Shown: piece after piece, positions 30,468 through 39,356 of the stretch | How positions within the stretch are numbered: the stretch's first letter is position 1 | How the letters are laid out: each line of letters starts with the position of its first letter | From: Roseomonas genomospecies 6 | Lineage (GTDB): Bacteria > Pseudomonadota > Alphaproteobacteria > Azospirillales > Azospirillaceae | DNA length: 64,000 nt | Reading direction: 5' to 3' | Assembly: GCF_008365375.1 (NCBI RefSeq) | Contig: NZ_QOKW01000009.1 | Span: forward strand, 62,001 to 126,000 | Position numbers and translations under genes: made by a program | The notes under the pieces: generated by a model | The model's database searches: none | The model's input: the letters and a program-made list of their open reading frames with translations, nothing else | Told to the model about the DNA's origin: nothing

Positions 30468-32707
30468 TGCGCGTCGTGGTCCGGAAGATCGTTTCCGAGC
30501 GGGAGTATGGCTGCATCTTCGCGGCCGCACCCGAGGCGGAACCGGACCGCGAAGTGCGCGTCGTGGCTTGGGCGAACCGCATGGTCGGCATGCCAGTACC
30601 TGGCGAGATCTGGACCGTCGAAGGCAAGACCAGGCAGACCGAACGTGGTGATCAGATCGAGGCGGACCATGCCGTTCGCGTCCTGCCGACCGGTCGCCTG
30701 ATCGTTACCTACTTGGCAACCCATCTGCCGGGCATCGGCCAGGAACGGGCGCAGCGCCTGTGGGACGCCTTCCGCCCTGATCTCGGAAGCGTCCTGGCCT
30801 CCGAGGCCAACATCGACGAGATCGCCAGGGTCATCGCCCCCGATCGACCGGTGCTGTCGGTTCGCCTTGCGTCGGCCGTGGTGCGGGAATGGATGGCGAC
30901 GACGGCCACCACGAAGACGGTGGAGTGGCTGACGGCTCGGGGCGTCGAGAACCTTCGCCTGGCGCTGCGGGTGGTGCGCATCCTGGGCCCGAGCGCCGTG
31001 GAGCGCCTGGACCGCAACCCCTACTGCCTCGTTCCAGTCCTCTCCTGGAGCAAGGTGGACGAACTCGGCCTGCGTCTGCTGGCCGAGGCCGGCGAGATCG
31101 CCCCGCACGACGACCGGCGCCGGCTCGTCGGCGCGGTGGACGCCGCCATCAAGATGGCGATCCGTGCCGGCCACACACGTCTCACCGACGAGATGCTGCA
31201 CGGCTATCTCGCGAAGCGACTCGGCGTCGTGCACGGTCACCCGCGCATTCAGGCCGCGGTGCACGCTGGGCGCGCCAACGGTGCCGTCGTCCCGGACGAG
31301 CGAGGATGGCGGGCGCCGGGCTGCGCCATCATGGAGGACCGCGTGGTCCAAATGCTGCGGGCCATGCAGTTCGACCCCGGACCCATCGCCGTTCCTTCTC
31401 AAAACGCCATAAAATGCCGCATGGAAGGCTTTGGCATCGACGGGCGGCGGCTGCACCCCGAACAGGTCCAAGCCGTCTCAGAAGCGCTCCAAAGGCCCGT
31501 CGCGTGCCTCCAGGGTGGAGCCGGAACCGGCAAGACGTTCACGACCCGCGCCATCGCGGCCCTTTGGGAAGACTTGGGCGGCGCCGTTCTGTGTTGCGCC
31601 CTCTCCGGCAAGGCCGCCCTGCGCCTCAACCAAGCGACCAAACTCCAGGCTCGGACGATCACGCGCTTGCTGGCCGACCTGGACCGCTACAAGGAGTGCC
31701 TGGAGCGGCTGAAGGAGCCCGACCTTGATCACCACGAACGTGAACGGCTGGAACGGGCCCTGCCGACCCTGCCGAACTTCACCGAGAAGGCGCTGCTCCT
31801 CTGCGACGAGGCGTCCATGGTGGACCTGCCGACCATGCACGCCATCCTGCGTCGCCTGCCGCGAGGTGCCCGGCTCCTGCTCGTTGGGGACGACTGCCAA
31901 CTGCCGCCGGTGGGTTTCGGCCTCATCTACCACGTGCTCGTGTCGGATCCGGAGATCACGTCCAGCCTGAAGACCGTGCACCGCCAGACGGAGGCGTCCG
32001 GCATCCCGTCGGTGGCGGCCGCGATCCGGAACCGCCGGATGCCGGATTTCGCGGCCTACTCCGGCGTCAGCGATGGCGTCTCCTTCGTCGATGCTGAACC
32101 TGAGGTTCTGCTCGCCACCGTCCAGAAAATCGCCACAGACCTCGGCGGCTTCGACGACGGCAACCTTCTCTGCGTTACGGCAACGAACGAGGGCGTGGCG
32201 GGGATCGACCCGATCAATCGCATGTTCCATGAGGCTCACCGTCAGCGGCACGGGCTGCCGGACATGAAGGGGTACCTGGGGCAGCGGTTCAGCCGCGGCG
32301 AACCGGTCATCCACCTCCGGAACAACTACAAGCGGGACCTTTGGAACGGGTCACTCGGCCGGATCACGATGGTCGGCGAGGCGAGCGGCGGCGTCAAGGC
32401 GCTGTTCGACGGGCAGGAACATACCTTCCTGAAAGACGATCTCATCGACCTGGCGTTGGCCTACGGTATCACCTGCCACAAGGCCCAAGGCTCCCAAGCG
32501 AGGCGCGTGATCATCCCGATCTACCCAACCAGGCTGCTCGACCCGGCCTGGCTCTACACCGCCGTAACAAGGGCTGAAGCCCAAGCCGTGCTGGTCGGCT
32601 CCCGCGACGCGCTTACGAAAGCACTACGTCGGCCTTGGGCGACCGAGAACCGCATGGTGGGGCTGGAATGGCTAGGGGCAACAACGCCTTCTCCTCTGGC
32701 GATGTGA
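30467..32707 (+). CDS. RecD2-like SF1B DNA helicase
   Basis: A 746-aa ATP-dependent 5'-3' helicase. The N-terminal OB-like part (VRKIVSEREYGCIFAA) and a helix-hairpin-helix (LPGIGQERAQRLW) precede the motor, as in RecD2/YrrC. Walker A is QGGAGTGKTFTT (residue ~350), Walker B is LLLCDEASMVDLP (~440), then GDDCQLPPVGFG, and the last motif is LAYGITCHKAQGSQARRVIIP with WLYTAVTRAEAQAVLVG. Translationally coupled to the recombinase genes, so it probably processes DNA during island transfer or repair. Confidence 0.88.
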   Translation: MRVVVRKIVSEREYGCIFAAAPEAEPDREVRVVAWANRMVGMPVPGEIWTVEGKTRQTERGDQIEADHAVRVLPTGRLIVTYLATHLPGIGQERAQRLWDAFRPDLGSVLASEANIDEIARVIAPDRPVLSVRLASAVVREWMATTATTKTVEWLTARGVENLRLALRVVRILGPSAVERLDRNPYCLVPVLSWSKVDELGLRLLAEAGEIAPHDDRRRLVGAVDAAIKMAIRAGHTRLTDEMLHGYLAKRLGVVHGHPRIQAAVHAGRANGAVVPDERGWRAPGCAIMEDRVVQMLRAMQFDPGPIAVPSQNAIKCRMEGFGIDGRRLHPEQVQAVSEALQRPVACLQGGAGTGKTFTTRAIAALWEDLGGAVLCCALSGKAALRLNQATKLQARTITRLLADLDRYKECLERLKEPDLDHHERERLERALPTLPNFTEKALLLCDEASMVDLPTMHAILRRLPRGARLLLVGDDCQLPPVGFGLIYHVLVSDPEITSSLKTVHRQTEASGIPSVAAAIRNRRMPDFAAYSGVSDGVSFVDAEPEVLLATVQKIATDLGGFDDGNLLCVTATNEGVAGIDPINRMFHEAHRQRHGLPDMKGYLGQRFSRGEPVIHLRNNYKRDLWNGSLGRITMVGEASGGVKALFDGQEHTFLKDDLIDLALAYGITCHKAQGSQARRVIIPIYPTRLLDPAWLYTAVTRAEAQAVLVGSRDALTKALRRPWATENRMVGLEWLGATTPSPLAM

Positions 32708-32853
32708 TCGCTCTGGCGGTTTCGCATTGTGCTCGGAACAAACAAAGAACATCATTGTTCCGTCACCAAGCGAGGCACCTCGCGCGGCGGCTTGCAACGA
32801 GACCGGTGGGCGCGCGACGCGCCACCGGCTTCGTGCTCCTCGGGGAGGCGGAC

Positions 32854-33057
32854 ATGGAGGTCGAAGGAATGCGCCCTGGTGTGCTGCTGCTGCGCGACGG
32901 ACAGACCGGTCTGCGCGCTGCAGTCCGTGTCGCCATGATCCAGGGGATCTTCGAGGGGGAAGCGGGCGGCACCTTGGTCACGCTTCCCGGCGGACGCATC
33001 CTCGCGGTCGATGACACCTTCGATTCGGTCGTCGCCCTCATCGGATGGAGCCGATGA
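32854..33057 (+). CDS. small protein, first of a coupled trio
   Basis: A 67-aa product starting at ATG 32854 after an excellent GGGGAGGCG site. The frame is open further upstream, but no start there has such a site. Ends in LPGGRILAVDDTFDSVVALIGWSR. The stop overlaps the next start (ATGA). Not recognised. Confidence 0.55.
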   Translation: MEVEGMRPGVLLLRDGQTGLRAAVRVAMIQGIFEGEAGGTLVTLPGGRILAVDDTFDSVVALIGWSR

Positions 33058-33254
33058 AGGCCGTCAGCGCTGCGGAATTCGCCGAGAACATTGAGCACTG
33101 GATGGCGGACGTCGAATTCGCCAACGAGGCGATGGTCGTCACTGCGCCGGGTGGCCGGCAGATCGTCGTGATCCCTGGACATTGGTGGTGCCCCGCGGTC
33201 GACAGCCCGCCGGAGCCGTCGCCTGAAGCAGGGCCCAGCGAGTGGAATCTATGA
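33054..33254 (+). CDS. Phd/YefM-like small antitoxin-type protein
   Basis: A 66-aa protein. Its first 40 residues, MKAVSAAEFAENIEHW ... MVVTAPGGRQIVVI, follow the Phd/YefM DNA-binding domain pattern (start with a short strand, then AxEF, and a final TxxGxxxVVI). Coupled by ATGA overlaps at both ends. No PIN, Doc or RelE-type toxin is adjacent; the partner downstream is a small Cys protein. It may regulate the trio. Confidence 0.62.
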   Translation: MKAVSAAEFAENIEHWMADVEFANEAMVVTAPGGRQIVVIPGHWWCPAVDSPPEPSPEAGPSEWNL

Positions 33255-33469
33255 AACGCATGCTGTTGATCGACGGCGGCTGCACGCTCGGCCATCTGCT
33301 CCGTGATCAAAATGGCATCGGCATCGTGTTCCACTGCGGCATGTGCGGCCGCGATGGCTACATTCCGCTCGAACCGTTGATCGCCCGTTTCGGCCCTGAT
33401 CGTGCGGTGCCGACCATCTTCGGCCGGCGCAGCGCGTGCGGTGGGCTGGCAGACGCACGCCTTGACTAG
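33251..33469 (+). CDS. small CxxC protein
   Basis: A 72-aa protein (MKRMLLIDGGCTLGHLL ... FHCGMCGRDGYIPLEPLIARFG) with a CGMC pair and a third Cys near the end. It may bind zinc. Last gene of the three-gene coupled set. The family is not recognised by me. Confidence 0.55.
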   Translation: MKRMLLIDGGCTLGHLLRDQNGIGIVFHCGMCGRDGYIPLEPLIARFGPDRAVPTIFGRRSACGGLADARLD

Positions 33470-33481
33470 GGCGCAGTGCGT

Positions 33482-33523
33482 AACGTCCCCGGCAAACCGC
33501 CACGCCAACAGATTACACCGACC
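33482..33523 (+). repeat. 42-bp dispersed repeat, copy A
   Basis: Begins AACGTCCCCGGCAAACCGCC and matches 37009-37050 at about 34 of 42 positions with no gaps. Confidence 0.6.
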
Positions 33524-33562
33524 ACGCAATCTTGACGCAAGCGAACGGAGAGCCCGTTCGCA

Positions 33563-34162
33563 TTACACTGCAGCATCGCCCGTGCCGGCCGGTTCCAAGG
33601 ATGGGGGCGCCCCGGCAGACTGGGGATGCCGTGAGCCGTTATCTCCGGCTTCTCGGAAGCGCGGAGGGCGGATGGGATGGCGTTCCGAATACGGCGGAAT
33701 GGCTTGCAGCGCAGCCAGTTGGCTGGGTTTGATGGTGCGGGACTTTACCATGCGCCGCGCCGTCGCTGGAGAAATCGTAAGAAGCGCTGCTATTTCCCCC
33801 GCCCGGCGTCGCGCGTTTGGGTGAACCCGTTCGAGAAGGGTCGCCCATTCCACCTCCCCGACGGTCACGGTCTTTGATTTTCCTCGCTTCTTAGCCCGTG
33901 CGGTAGGCTGCCGCAGCGTGAGAACCTCTGAACGAAGCCGGTCAATTGTATCTTGGCGGGAACGCAGTTCGGCAATCATCTGCCCGAAAGCATCGCCTTC
34001 TGTTACGATTTGCAAATCGCCGGGGGCGACGCGGTTGCGGCGCACATGATCGACCAACGAGCGCGCCGCTGCCCTCTGTTCGTGTTCGTTGTCTGAGAAC
34101 AGCATCTGGAAGATGCGGTTCAGGCGGTCATCCAGACCGGGAATGCCGCTGGCTTGTGCCAT
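33563..34162 (-). CDS. putative DNA-binding protein, function unknown
   Basis: A 199-aa protein starting at 34162 after GGGGAGGAGGG. An N-terminal helical part (LDDRLNRIFQMLFSDNEHEQRAAARSLVDHV) is followed by a coiled stretch and a helix-turn-helix-like segment (RAGEIAALLTISPATARRMVKSRTI). The C-terminal tail is Pro-rich. It lies 20 bp after a coiled-coil gene on the same strand; the two are likely co-transcribed. Confidence 0.6.
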   Translation of the reverse strand: MAQASGIPGLDDRLNRIFQMLFSDNEHEQRAAARSLVDHVRRNRVAPGDLQIVTEGDAFGQMIAELRSRQDTIDRLRSEVLTLRQPTARAKKRGKSKTVTVGEVEWATLLERVHPNARRRAGEIAALLTISPATARRMVKSRTIKPSQLAALQAIPPYSERHPIRPPRFREAGDNGSRHPQSAGAPPSLEPAGTGDAAV

Positions 34163-34182
34163 GCCGCCCTCCTCCCCAGCGT

Positions 34183-34821
34183 TCAGCGATGCGGCGTCGG
34201 CGCGAGCATGCTGGACGAGGGCTGCCCATCGCCGCCAGTCAGCCGGTTGAGGATGGCCGTGACGTTGCGCGTCTGCTCCTCCATGGTGGCGATGTAGCCG
34301 GCCTGCTGTTCGATGATCTGCCGGTCGCGAGCCATAAGATCCTCACGGTGTTTGATCTCCATGCGGGCGAGTGCCTCGTGCTCAACGATGCCGTTGAGGC
34401 GCTCAGCGATTTCGCCCCACTTGCGTTCGGTAATGCTGCGTGCGGACAGTTCCGCGATCGCCCGCATGTTTTCCTGTGTGGTCGGCGAAACGTTGCCATT
34501 CACCCGCACCAACGCAGCGGCGACGGCCCGCGACCCGGTCGTCTGAATGTCACGTTCGCGGGTGGCGACGCCGGTCTGCGCATGGTGCACCCACGAGTCT
34601 TGACGTGCGCGTGCCTTGGCCTCAGCCGTGGCACGAATGGAACCGTTGCGCACCAGATCGAACAGCGAACCGTCCTGTTTGAGCGCGCGTCGCAGGCTGG
34701 TGTGGGCGGAATTCCACCGTTGCGGTGTCCACTGCGGCTGAATGGCCACGAGATAATCTTCAATGACCAGTCCAGGCTCGGCCTCAACAGCCGCCCGCAC
34801 ACGGGTTTGGATGTTGGTCAT
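34183..34821 (-). CDS. coiled-coil protein, function unknown
   Basis: A 212-aa protein starting at ATG 34821 (MTNIQTRVR) after GGAGGGC; an in-frame ATG seven codons upstream is less well placed. A helical N-terminal part (PQRWNSAHTSLRRALKQDGSLFDLV) precedes a long C-terminal coiled coil (EHEALARMEIKHREDLMARDRQIIEQQAGYIATMEEQ). Co-directional with the preceding and following minus-strand genes. No family recognised. Confidence 0.6.
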   Translation of the reverse strand: MTNIQTRVRAAVEAEPGLVIEDYLVAIQPQWTPQRWNSAHTSLRRALKQDGSLFDLVRNGSIRATAEAKARARQDSWVHHAQTGVATRERDIQTTGSRAVAAALVRVNGNVSPTTQENMRAIAELSARSITERKWGEIAERLNGIVEHEALARMEIKHREDLMARDRQIIEQQAGYIATMEEQTRNVTAILNRLTGGDGQPSSSMLAPTPHR

Positions 34822-34988
34822 GATGCCCTCCATCGTTTCCACTTGGAAGAGTTAACGCCGATGTAGAAAACCGTGCAAACGGGCAAACGCACCCGCACGA
34901 CAACGATGGCTGATGGGCCTACTCATTCTTTCCAGCACCGAGTTCGACAGATGTTTGAAGTGTTCCGTCAAACACCTTCAAACAGGAA

Positions 34989-35015
34989 GATGGAGGAGCC
35001 GCAGGCTCCTCCATC
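34989..35015. terminator. perfect 12-bp hairpin downstream of the ParB-like gene
   Basis: GATGGAGGAGCC, loop GCA, and its exact complement. No T run on either strand, so it may be a processing or pausing site. Confidence 0.5.
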
Positions 35016-35046
35016 TTCGTCGCCGTTCATAAAATTGCGCGTCGTC

Positions 35047-36000
35047 CTACGCCGGACTGGCGGTGGCTTGATCAATTGGTGACCGCAGAGAACGGCTTTG
35101 AGCAGGGCGCCGGAGCACTTTGCTGCCCTCCAACGGGGTGTCGAGCAACGGAATAACGTCGCGAGGTTTGCGGATCGGCGCAAACCTTGCGGCTTTGACG
35201 CCTTGCACATGAGCGTTCCATGCGGCAGCGACCGCTTGGCACAGACCGACGCGTGCAGCCACCGTCCGCGTTGTTCCGTTGCAGGCGAGCACGTTCGCAG
35301 CCTTGGGGGGATCCTCGTGGTACATGCCTTCGTCCCGCGCCGCTGCGGTCCAGAACGCTTTCGCCTTCTCGGGGGCATTAGCGAGCGTGTACAGGGCAAC
35401 GGCAACCACCGGCGGCGACATCATCGCCTTGCGAATGTTCGGCATGCCAGCACTCAAGCAGTCGAGGTATATCCTGGCTGCAGGCAGAAAAGGCCGCATG
35501 GCCTCCGATTTGGCTTCTTTCGTCATGCTCTTCGCCAGACGCCTAGTCTGTGCCATCCCGAATTCGCCGACGATGAAGGGAATAGCCCCACCAATGCTCT
35601 TCAGGTGCTGCGGCTCCAACCCGAACTCCTGTGCAAACCCGCGGGCGATGCACATATCGGTCAGCGAACGCGGCGCACAGTTGTCAAACATGGTGTAGAG
35701 CCGGTTCAGGCAATCTTCGTCCTCCACTTCCCACTCGCATACCGTGAACAGCAGGGCTTTCCCGTACTGGATTTGGGCGGTCAGTCGGTGCTGGCCGTCC
35801 ACAAGGTAACGACGTTCCTGCCCGCGTATGCGCCCGAAGTGGATCATGCTGCCTTCGGTAAAGGTCCCTGACTTCATGTTTTCGAGTTTGGCGGCCACGA
35901 CATGTGGCTTGATGCTTCTCTGGCGTGGGTAATCCTCATAGGACAGAATGTCTGAGGACTCGCTGATCGTGTGTGCCCTTTGATAGACTTTGATCGACAT
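35047..36000 (-). CDS. ParB/DGQHR-like domain protein
   Basis: A 317-aa protein starting at ATG 36000 after AAGGAGG. The segment RRYLVDGQHRLTAQIQYGK is the DGQHR signature shared by ParB-like and DndB-type nucleotide-binding folds. It is followed by LLFTVCEWEVEDEDCLNRLYTMFDNCAPRSLTDM and a helical C-terminal half. There is no ParA gene or obvious centromere, so plasmid partition is not indicated. It may regulate other island genes. Confidence 0.68.
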   Translation of the reverse strand: MSIKVYQRAHTISESSDILSYEDYPRQRSIKPHVVAAKLENMKSGTFTEGSMIHFGRIRGQERRYLVDGQHRLTAQIQYGKALLFTVCEWEVEDEDCLNRLYTMFDNCAPRSLTDMCIARGFAQEFGLEPQHLKSIGGAIPFIVGEFGMAQTRRLAKSMTKEAKSEAMRPFLPAARIYLDCLSAGMPNIRKAMMSPPVVAVALYTLANAPEKAKAFWTAAARDEGMYHEDPPKAANVLACNGTTRTVAARVGLCQAVAAAWNAHVQGVKAARFAPIRKPRDVIPLLDTPLEGSKVLRRPAQSRSLRSPIDQATASPA

Positions 36001-36133
36001 GCGAACCTCCTTGGTGTTTGAAGTGAAAACATACAAAGGGTTTCCTTGTGGGACGCGTTTTATCTAGTATCTTCCTCTTTGGTCGCCGTACATTTGTCTT
36101 GCCTCGACATCGTGTGTATCGAAGGAGGGGAAA

Positions 36134-36886
36134 ATGAACATTGAATGTTCGAGGAATTCGACGGACAGTCAGTCGCCGTTCTTTGCCAGAGTTTCCGTCT
36201 GCGTTCGCGAGCCGTTGTTGTCGGCCATTGACGTGGTGCTGTTCGCAAACGGATTGTGGCGCAAGCGCAGCCCGTTGCTGCGAGCGATCCTCCTGCACCA
36301 TTTTAATGCTTCAGTGACGCAACCTGTTCGGGGACGCTCCATCGATCTCAATACCTTGGGGCTGCCCTTCGGAGCGGTGACCAGCGTGGACATCCGCAGC
36401 ATCCGTGAAGCGAACCGGAACATGGTCCGTCGCATCATCCTTCGTCGGGCGGAGGCTGGACGGAGCCCCACGGCGCTGTCCATTGATGTATCTATGCCCC
36501 GTAACCTCATGCCGAACCTCGAACGCGTTGCGGCCGACGGAGAGGCGCCGCGCCGCCTGAGCGTTATGGTCCGGGAGACCACCGAAGCATGGTTTGAGGA
36601 GCGCCTTCCTGGCTTACTGGCGGCCATGGCAGCCGGCCAGGAAGAGGAATGGCTACGCCGAGTGGACGACGGAAACGAAAAGCCCGTCCCACCGGAAAGC
36701 GGCGACATGGTGCGTGCCTGGGTAACCTTCGACGGTGTCGTGCAACCGGCGGCTCGGACAGCGTTGCGCACCCTGCGGTTCCGCCGCGCCCAATGCGGGT
36801 GGAGCGGGTGGATAGCGCGCGCGAAGATCGCCGACGCTCAGGCGAGTTTCTCCGATCACGGCGGGCGCCTCCGCCTCGACCTTTAG
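36134..36886 (+). CDS. hypothetical island protein
   Basis: A 250-aa protein with a strong GAAGGAGGGG site before ATG 36134; transcribed divergently from the ParB-like gene. Central segments VTSVDIRSIREANRNMVRRIILRRAEAGRSP and LSVMVRETTEAWFEERLPGLLAAM are basic/helical; the C terminus may fold as beta strands. No recognised motif. Confidence 0.6.
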   Translation: MNIECSRNSTDSQSPFFARVSVCVREPLLSAIDVVLFANGLWRKRSPLLRAILLHHFNASVTQPVRGRSIDLNTLGLPFGAVTSVDIRSIREANRNMVRRIILRRAEAGRSPTALSIDVSMPRNLMPNLERVAADGEAPRRLSVMVRETTEAWFEERLPGLLAAMAAGQEEEWLRRVDDGNEKPVPPESGDMVRAWVTFDGVVQPAARTALRTLRFRRAQCGWSGWIARAKIADAQASFSDHGGRLRLDL

Positions 36887-37008
36887 AGCACGGCGCAAAA
36901 CCTACGCTGATCTAAGGAAAATCAACGGCCTAAGCGTCCCAAACCAAATTGAAGATTTGATCCACGCTCTCGGGCCAGCCTCTTGGAAAACGCTAAGCCG
37001 CGATGTGA

Positions 37009-37050
37009 AACGTCCCCGCCAAAACGCCACGCCAAACGAAGACACCAACC
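37009..37050 (+). repeat. 42-bp dispersed repeat, copy B
   Basis: Begins AACGTCCCCGCCAAAACGCC; pairs with 33482-33523. Both lie just before a new gene block. Confidence 0.6.
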
Positions 37051-37098
37051 CGATGGTCCACTGCCTCGGTAACCGATGGAGAAGGAGGAGAATGAGCC

Positions 37099-37518
37099 AT
37101 GACGGATGCAACAGCAGACTGGGCACGCCGCCCTGGCCTCCACTGGGTCGTCGATCCCGACGACCCGCTGCAGCCCACCGTGGGCCGGTGGGACGCCAGA
37201 CGCCGTTGCTGGTGGCTGATCGGTGCTGAGGTTCCGTATCCAGGCGACCTTGAGCCTTTGGGCACCCTAATTCCGCCGCCGCATGTGCTGCCGACACGCG
37301 CCATCGCCGATGTGCTTGCCGATGCCGAAGCCGCCGGTGATGCGACGATGCGATGGCCAGCGATCGGCTATGGCTACCGTGATCGGGATACGGGCGCGCG
37401 TTACGTCGTTGCGGATGTCGCGCCCGTGGGCGGCGTGCTGACCAGCGGCCACCGCCCCGGTGGGCGGTTGTTCGGCGTTCCGTCGGGGTGGGTGGCGAGG
37501 GTGCGCTACGCGGACTGA
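37099..37518 (+). CDS. hypothetical protein
   Basis: A 139-aa protein with a good GAAGGAGGAG site before ATG 37099. The first half is Trp-rich (DWARRPGLHWVVDPDDPLQPTVGRWDARRRCWWLIG), and the end is IGYGYRDRDTGARYVVADVAPVGG. It looks like a small beta-rich protein. Not recognised. Confidence 0.55.
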   Translation: MTDATADWARRPGLHWVVDPDDPLQPTVGRWDARRRCWWLIGAEVPYPGDLEPLGTLIPPPHVLPTRAIADVLADAEAAGDATMRWPAIGYGYRDRDTGARYVVADVAPVGGVLTSGHRPGGRLFGVPSGWVARVRYAD

Positions 37519-37834
37519 GGCGGTGGTTCCTCCATCAGCGTCGTGGGTGATCCTTCATCAGGTCTTCGCCGTCCTCGTCCAGCACGTCCTCCGGATCTCG
37601 GACGTAGACGGGCACCCGCCCATGGTGCCAAGCCATGATGCGCGCGGCAACGGCGCGCTCCGCAGCCCTACGTCGGGCCAGCACGTCGGCGGGTTCACTG
37701 TCAGGATTCGCCCCCCGCCGGCCTCTGGCGTGTCCGGGGGTCAGGCGCGTGGTTGGCCGTCATCGGGCTCTCTCTTCCGCACTCGCACCAAATGCAGGAG
37801 CATGTGGACCCATGAGCACCGTCCCTCCTTGGTG
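37519..37834. other. 316-bp gap without a supported gene
   Basis: No frame here has both a credible start and protein-like composition. I see no hairpin terminator or repeat. Confidence 0.5.
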
Positions 37835-38260
37835 ATGGCTATGTCCAACTTGCTCAACGACGTCTGTGAACAGCCATCCGGCGCAAACTGGCGGGATGCC
37901 GAGGCAAACCTGTTCCGTTTGTTGGAACTCTTGCGGAGCGGCCGCTTCGGGGGATTGGAACTGGCCGGGGCTGCGTTCGAATCCGCGCGCCGGTTTGGCT
38001 ACCTCTGCGATCTTGCGCTTGAGTTGGATCCAGTGGACCGGGTCGGCTTGCAACGGCTGTCGGCCGAAGCCTGGGCTGCTGTGGAAGGGTGGACTGGAGA
38101 TTGGATTCCAGCGGTGCCGATCTCGTTGGGGACGCGCTGGTGGCAGCGGCGAACCGGTGCGTACAGCAACAGGTGGGGGATCGGGCCGGGGCTCTACCTA
38201 GACCGCTTCCACTCCGAAATCGGCGCGATCACATTTGAGGATCGGCTCAACGGTCGGTGA
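37835..38260 (+). CDS. hypothetical protein
   Basis: A 141-aa protein from ATG 37835 (or 37841). Leucine-rich helical N-terminal half (DAEANLFRLLELLRSGRFGGLELAGAAFESARRFGYLCDLAL) and a basic Trp-containing end (LGTRWWQRRTGAYSNRWGIGPGLYL). The frame is open upstream but of poor composition. No family recognised. Confidence 0.5.
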   Translation: MAMSNLLNDVCEQPSGANWRDAEANLFRLLELLRSGRFGGLELAGAAFESARRFGYLCDLALELDPVDRVGLQRLSAEAWAAVEGWTGDWIPAVPISLGTRWWQRRTGAYSNRWGIGPGLYLDRFHSEIGAITFEDRLNGR

Positions 38261-38382
38261 GCAGCATCTCGCGCAATCAAACCACCTATCGAGCGATCAT
38301 CTGTGATGATATGCAATTTTCCTGTCTGACCTTTCGTGGATATGGTAATCAGAAAGGACGCGAGCACAACGTATGGTACAGC

Positions 38383-39333
38383 ATGAGCGACAAGAACGAG
38401 AGTTCCCGCACCGAGAACGTCTGGTCCTCAGTGCTGCGTCAGGCCGGTCTGAAGATCGGTGATCCGCGTGCTCAGGAGAACCTGGTCGATCGTGTGCCTG
38501 AAGGCGTGGAGCCGGATGGCATTCTGAACCGGTATGACTATCGTGAAGAGAAGGTGCGATGTTCTGTCTGCCCAAACCGGCAGCCGCACAACATCGGCAT
38601 CACGCTGTCGCTGCCGGATGGAACGAAAGCCCTTTGCGGCAGCACGTGCGCCGAAGACCTGTACGGCGAGGATGTTTGGCGACGACTCGACCTCGACTTC
38701 AAGGCTCGTGAACGGAAAGCCATCCTGGCGGATGTCGTTCGTCCTATGACGGAGATCGTCAACCGGTCGCGGAGTGTTGCACTGCCATGGTCCGGTGTAG
38801 CCTCATCCGTCAGCCATTTTCTCGCAAGCCTGCGCAGGGCCGCACCGACCACGTTCAAGTCGTTGGCGGAAATCGTTCGCAAGCGTGATTCGCGCTTGGA
38901 ACGTGGTGATGGCAAAGAGCCGTGGGTGGTCGCTGGTGGCGCCTGCCTGCTGGCTGATGTCGCCCTGATGCTGCCCAGACTTGGCGAGCAATTCCGGGAG
39001 GTGGAGGCGCTGCTGGCTGGGAACACCGATCAAGTCGAGACTTTGGAGCACCTCAGCCGCCTGAAGGGGGAAATCCGCAACGGCATGCTTGATGCGGCTC
39101 ACCTTCTCGCAGCGGCACAGCAGTTCATCGAACCAAGCAACTTGCGTGTCGTGGCGAAGTGGGCCAACCTTTCAGCGCGAAGGGGAAGCCGGCACAAGGT
39201 CGCCGACACACCAGAAGGGCTGTCCTACGAGATCGAGTGCGGCAGGGACGAGTACTGGGACAATCCCATACCTCGTTGGCCCGCCGACGTCACGATCCCC
39301 GATCGAGACACGATCTTGCGCATCTTCGCCTGA
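38383..39333 (+). CDS. hypothetical protein with a Cys4-type motif
   Basis: A 316-aa protein from ATG 38383. Residues ~55-90 hold CSVCPNRQPHNIGITL ... ALCGSTCAEDLYG, a likely zinc-binding knuckle pair. The remainder is mostly helical. It converges with the kinase gene 23 bp away. Function not recognised. Confidence 0.6.
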   Translation: MSDKNESSRTENVWSSVLRQAGLKIGDPRAQENLVDRVPEGVEPDGILNRYDYREEKVRCSVCPNRQPHNIGITLSLPDGTKALCGSTCAEDLYGEDVWRRLDLDFKARERKAILADVVRPMTEIVNRSRSVALPWSGVASSVSHFLASLRRAAPTTFKSLAEIVRKRDSRLERGDGKEPWVVAGGACLLADVALMLPRLGEQFREVEALLAGNTDQVETLEHLSRLKGEIRNGMLDAAHLLAAAQQFIEPSNLRVVAKWANLSARRGSRHKVADTPEGLSYEIECGRDEYWDNPIPRWPADVTIPDRDTILRIFA

Positions 39334-39356
39334 TGCTGCATCGCGCGCATAGGCGC

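Noticed and set aside
37460..37834. Extension of the 37835 gene upstream
   Set aside because: It overlaps the end of the previous gene and has no ribosome site or conserved composition.
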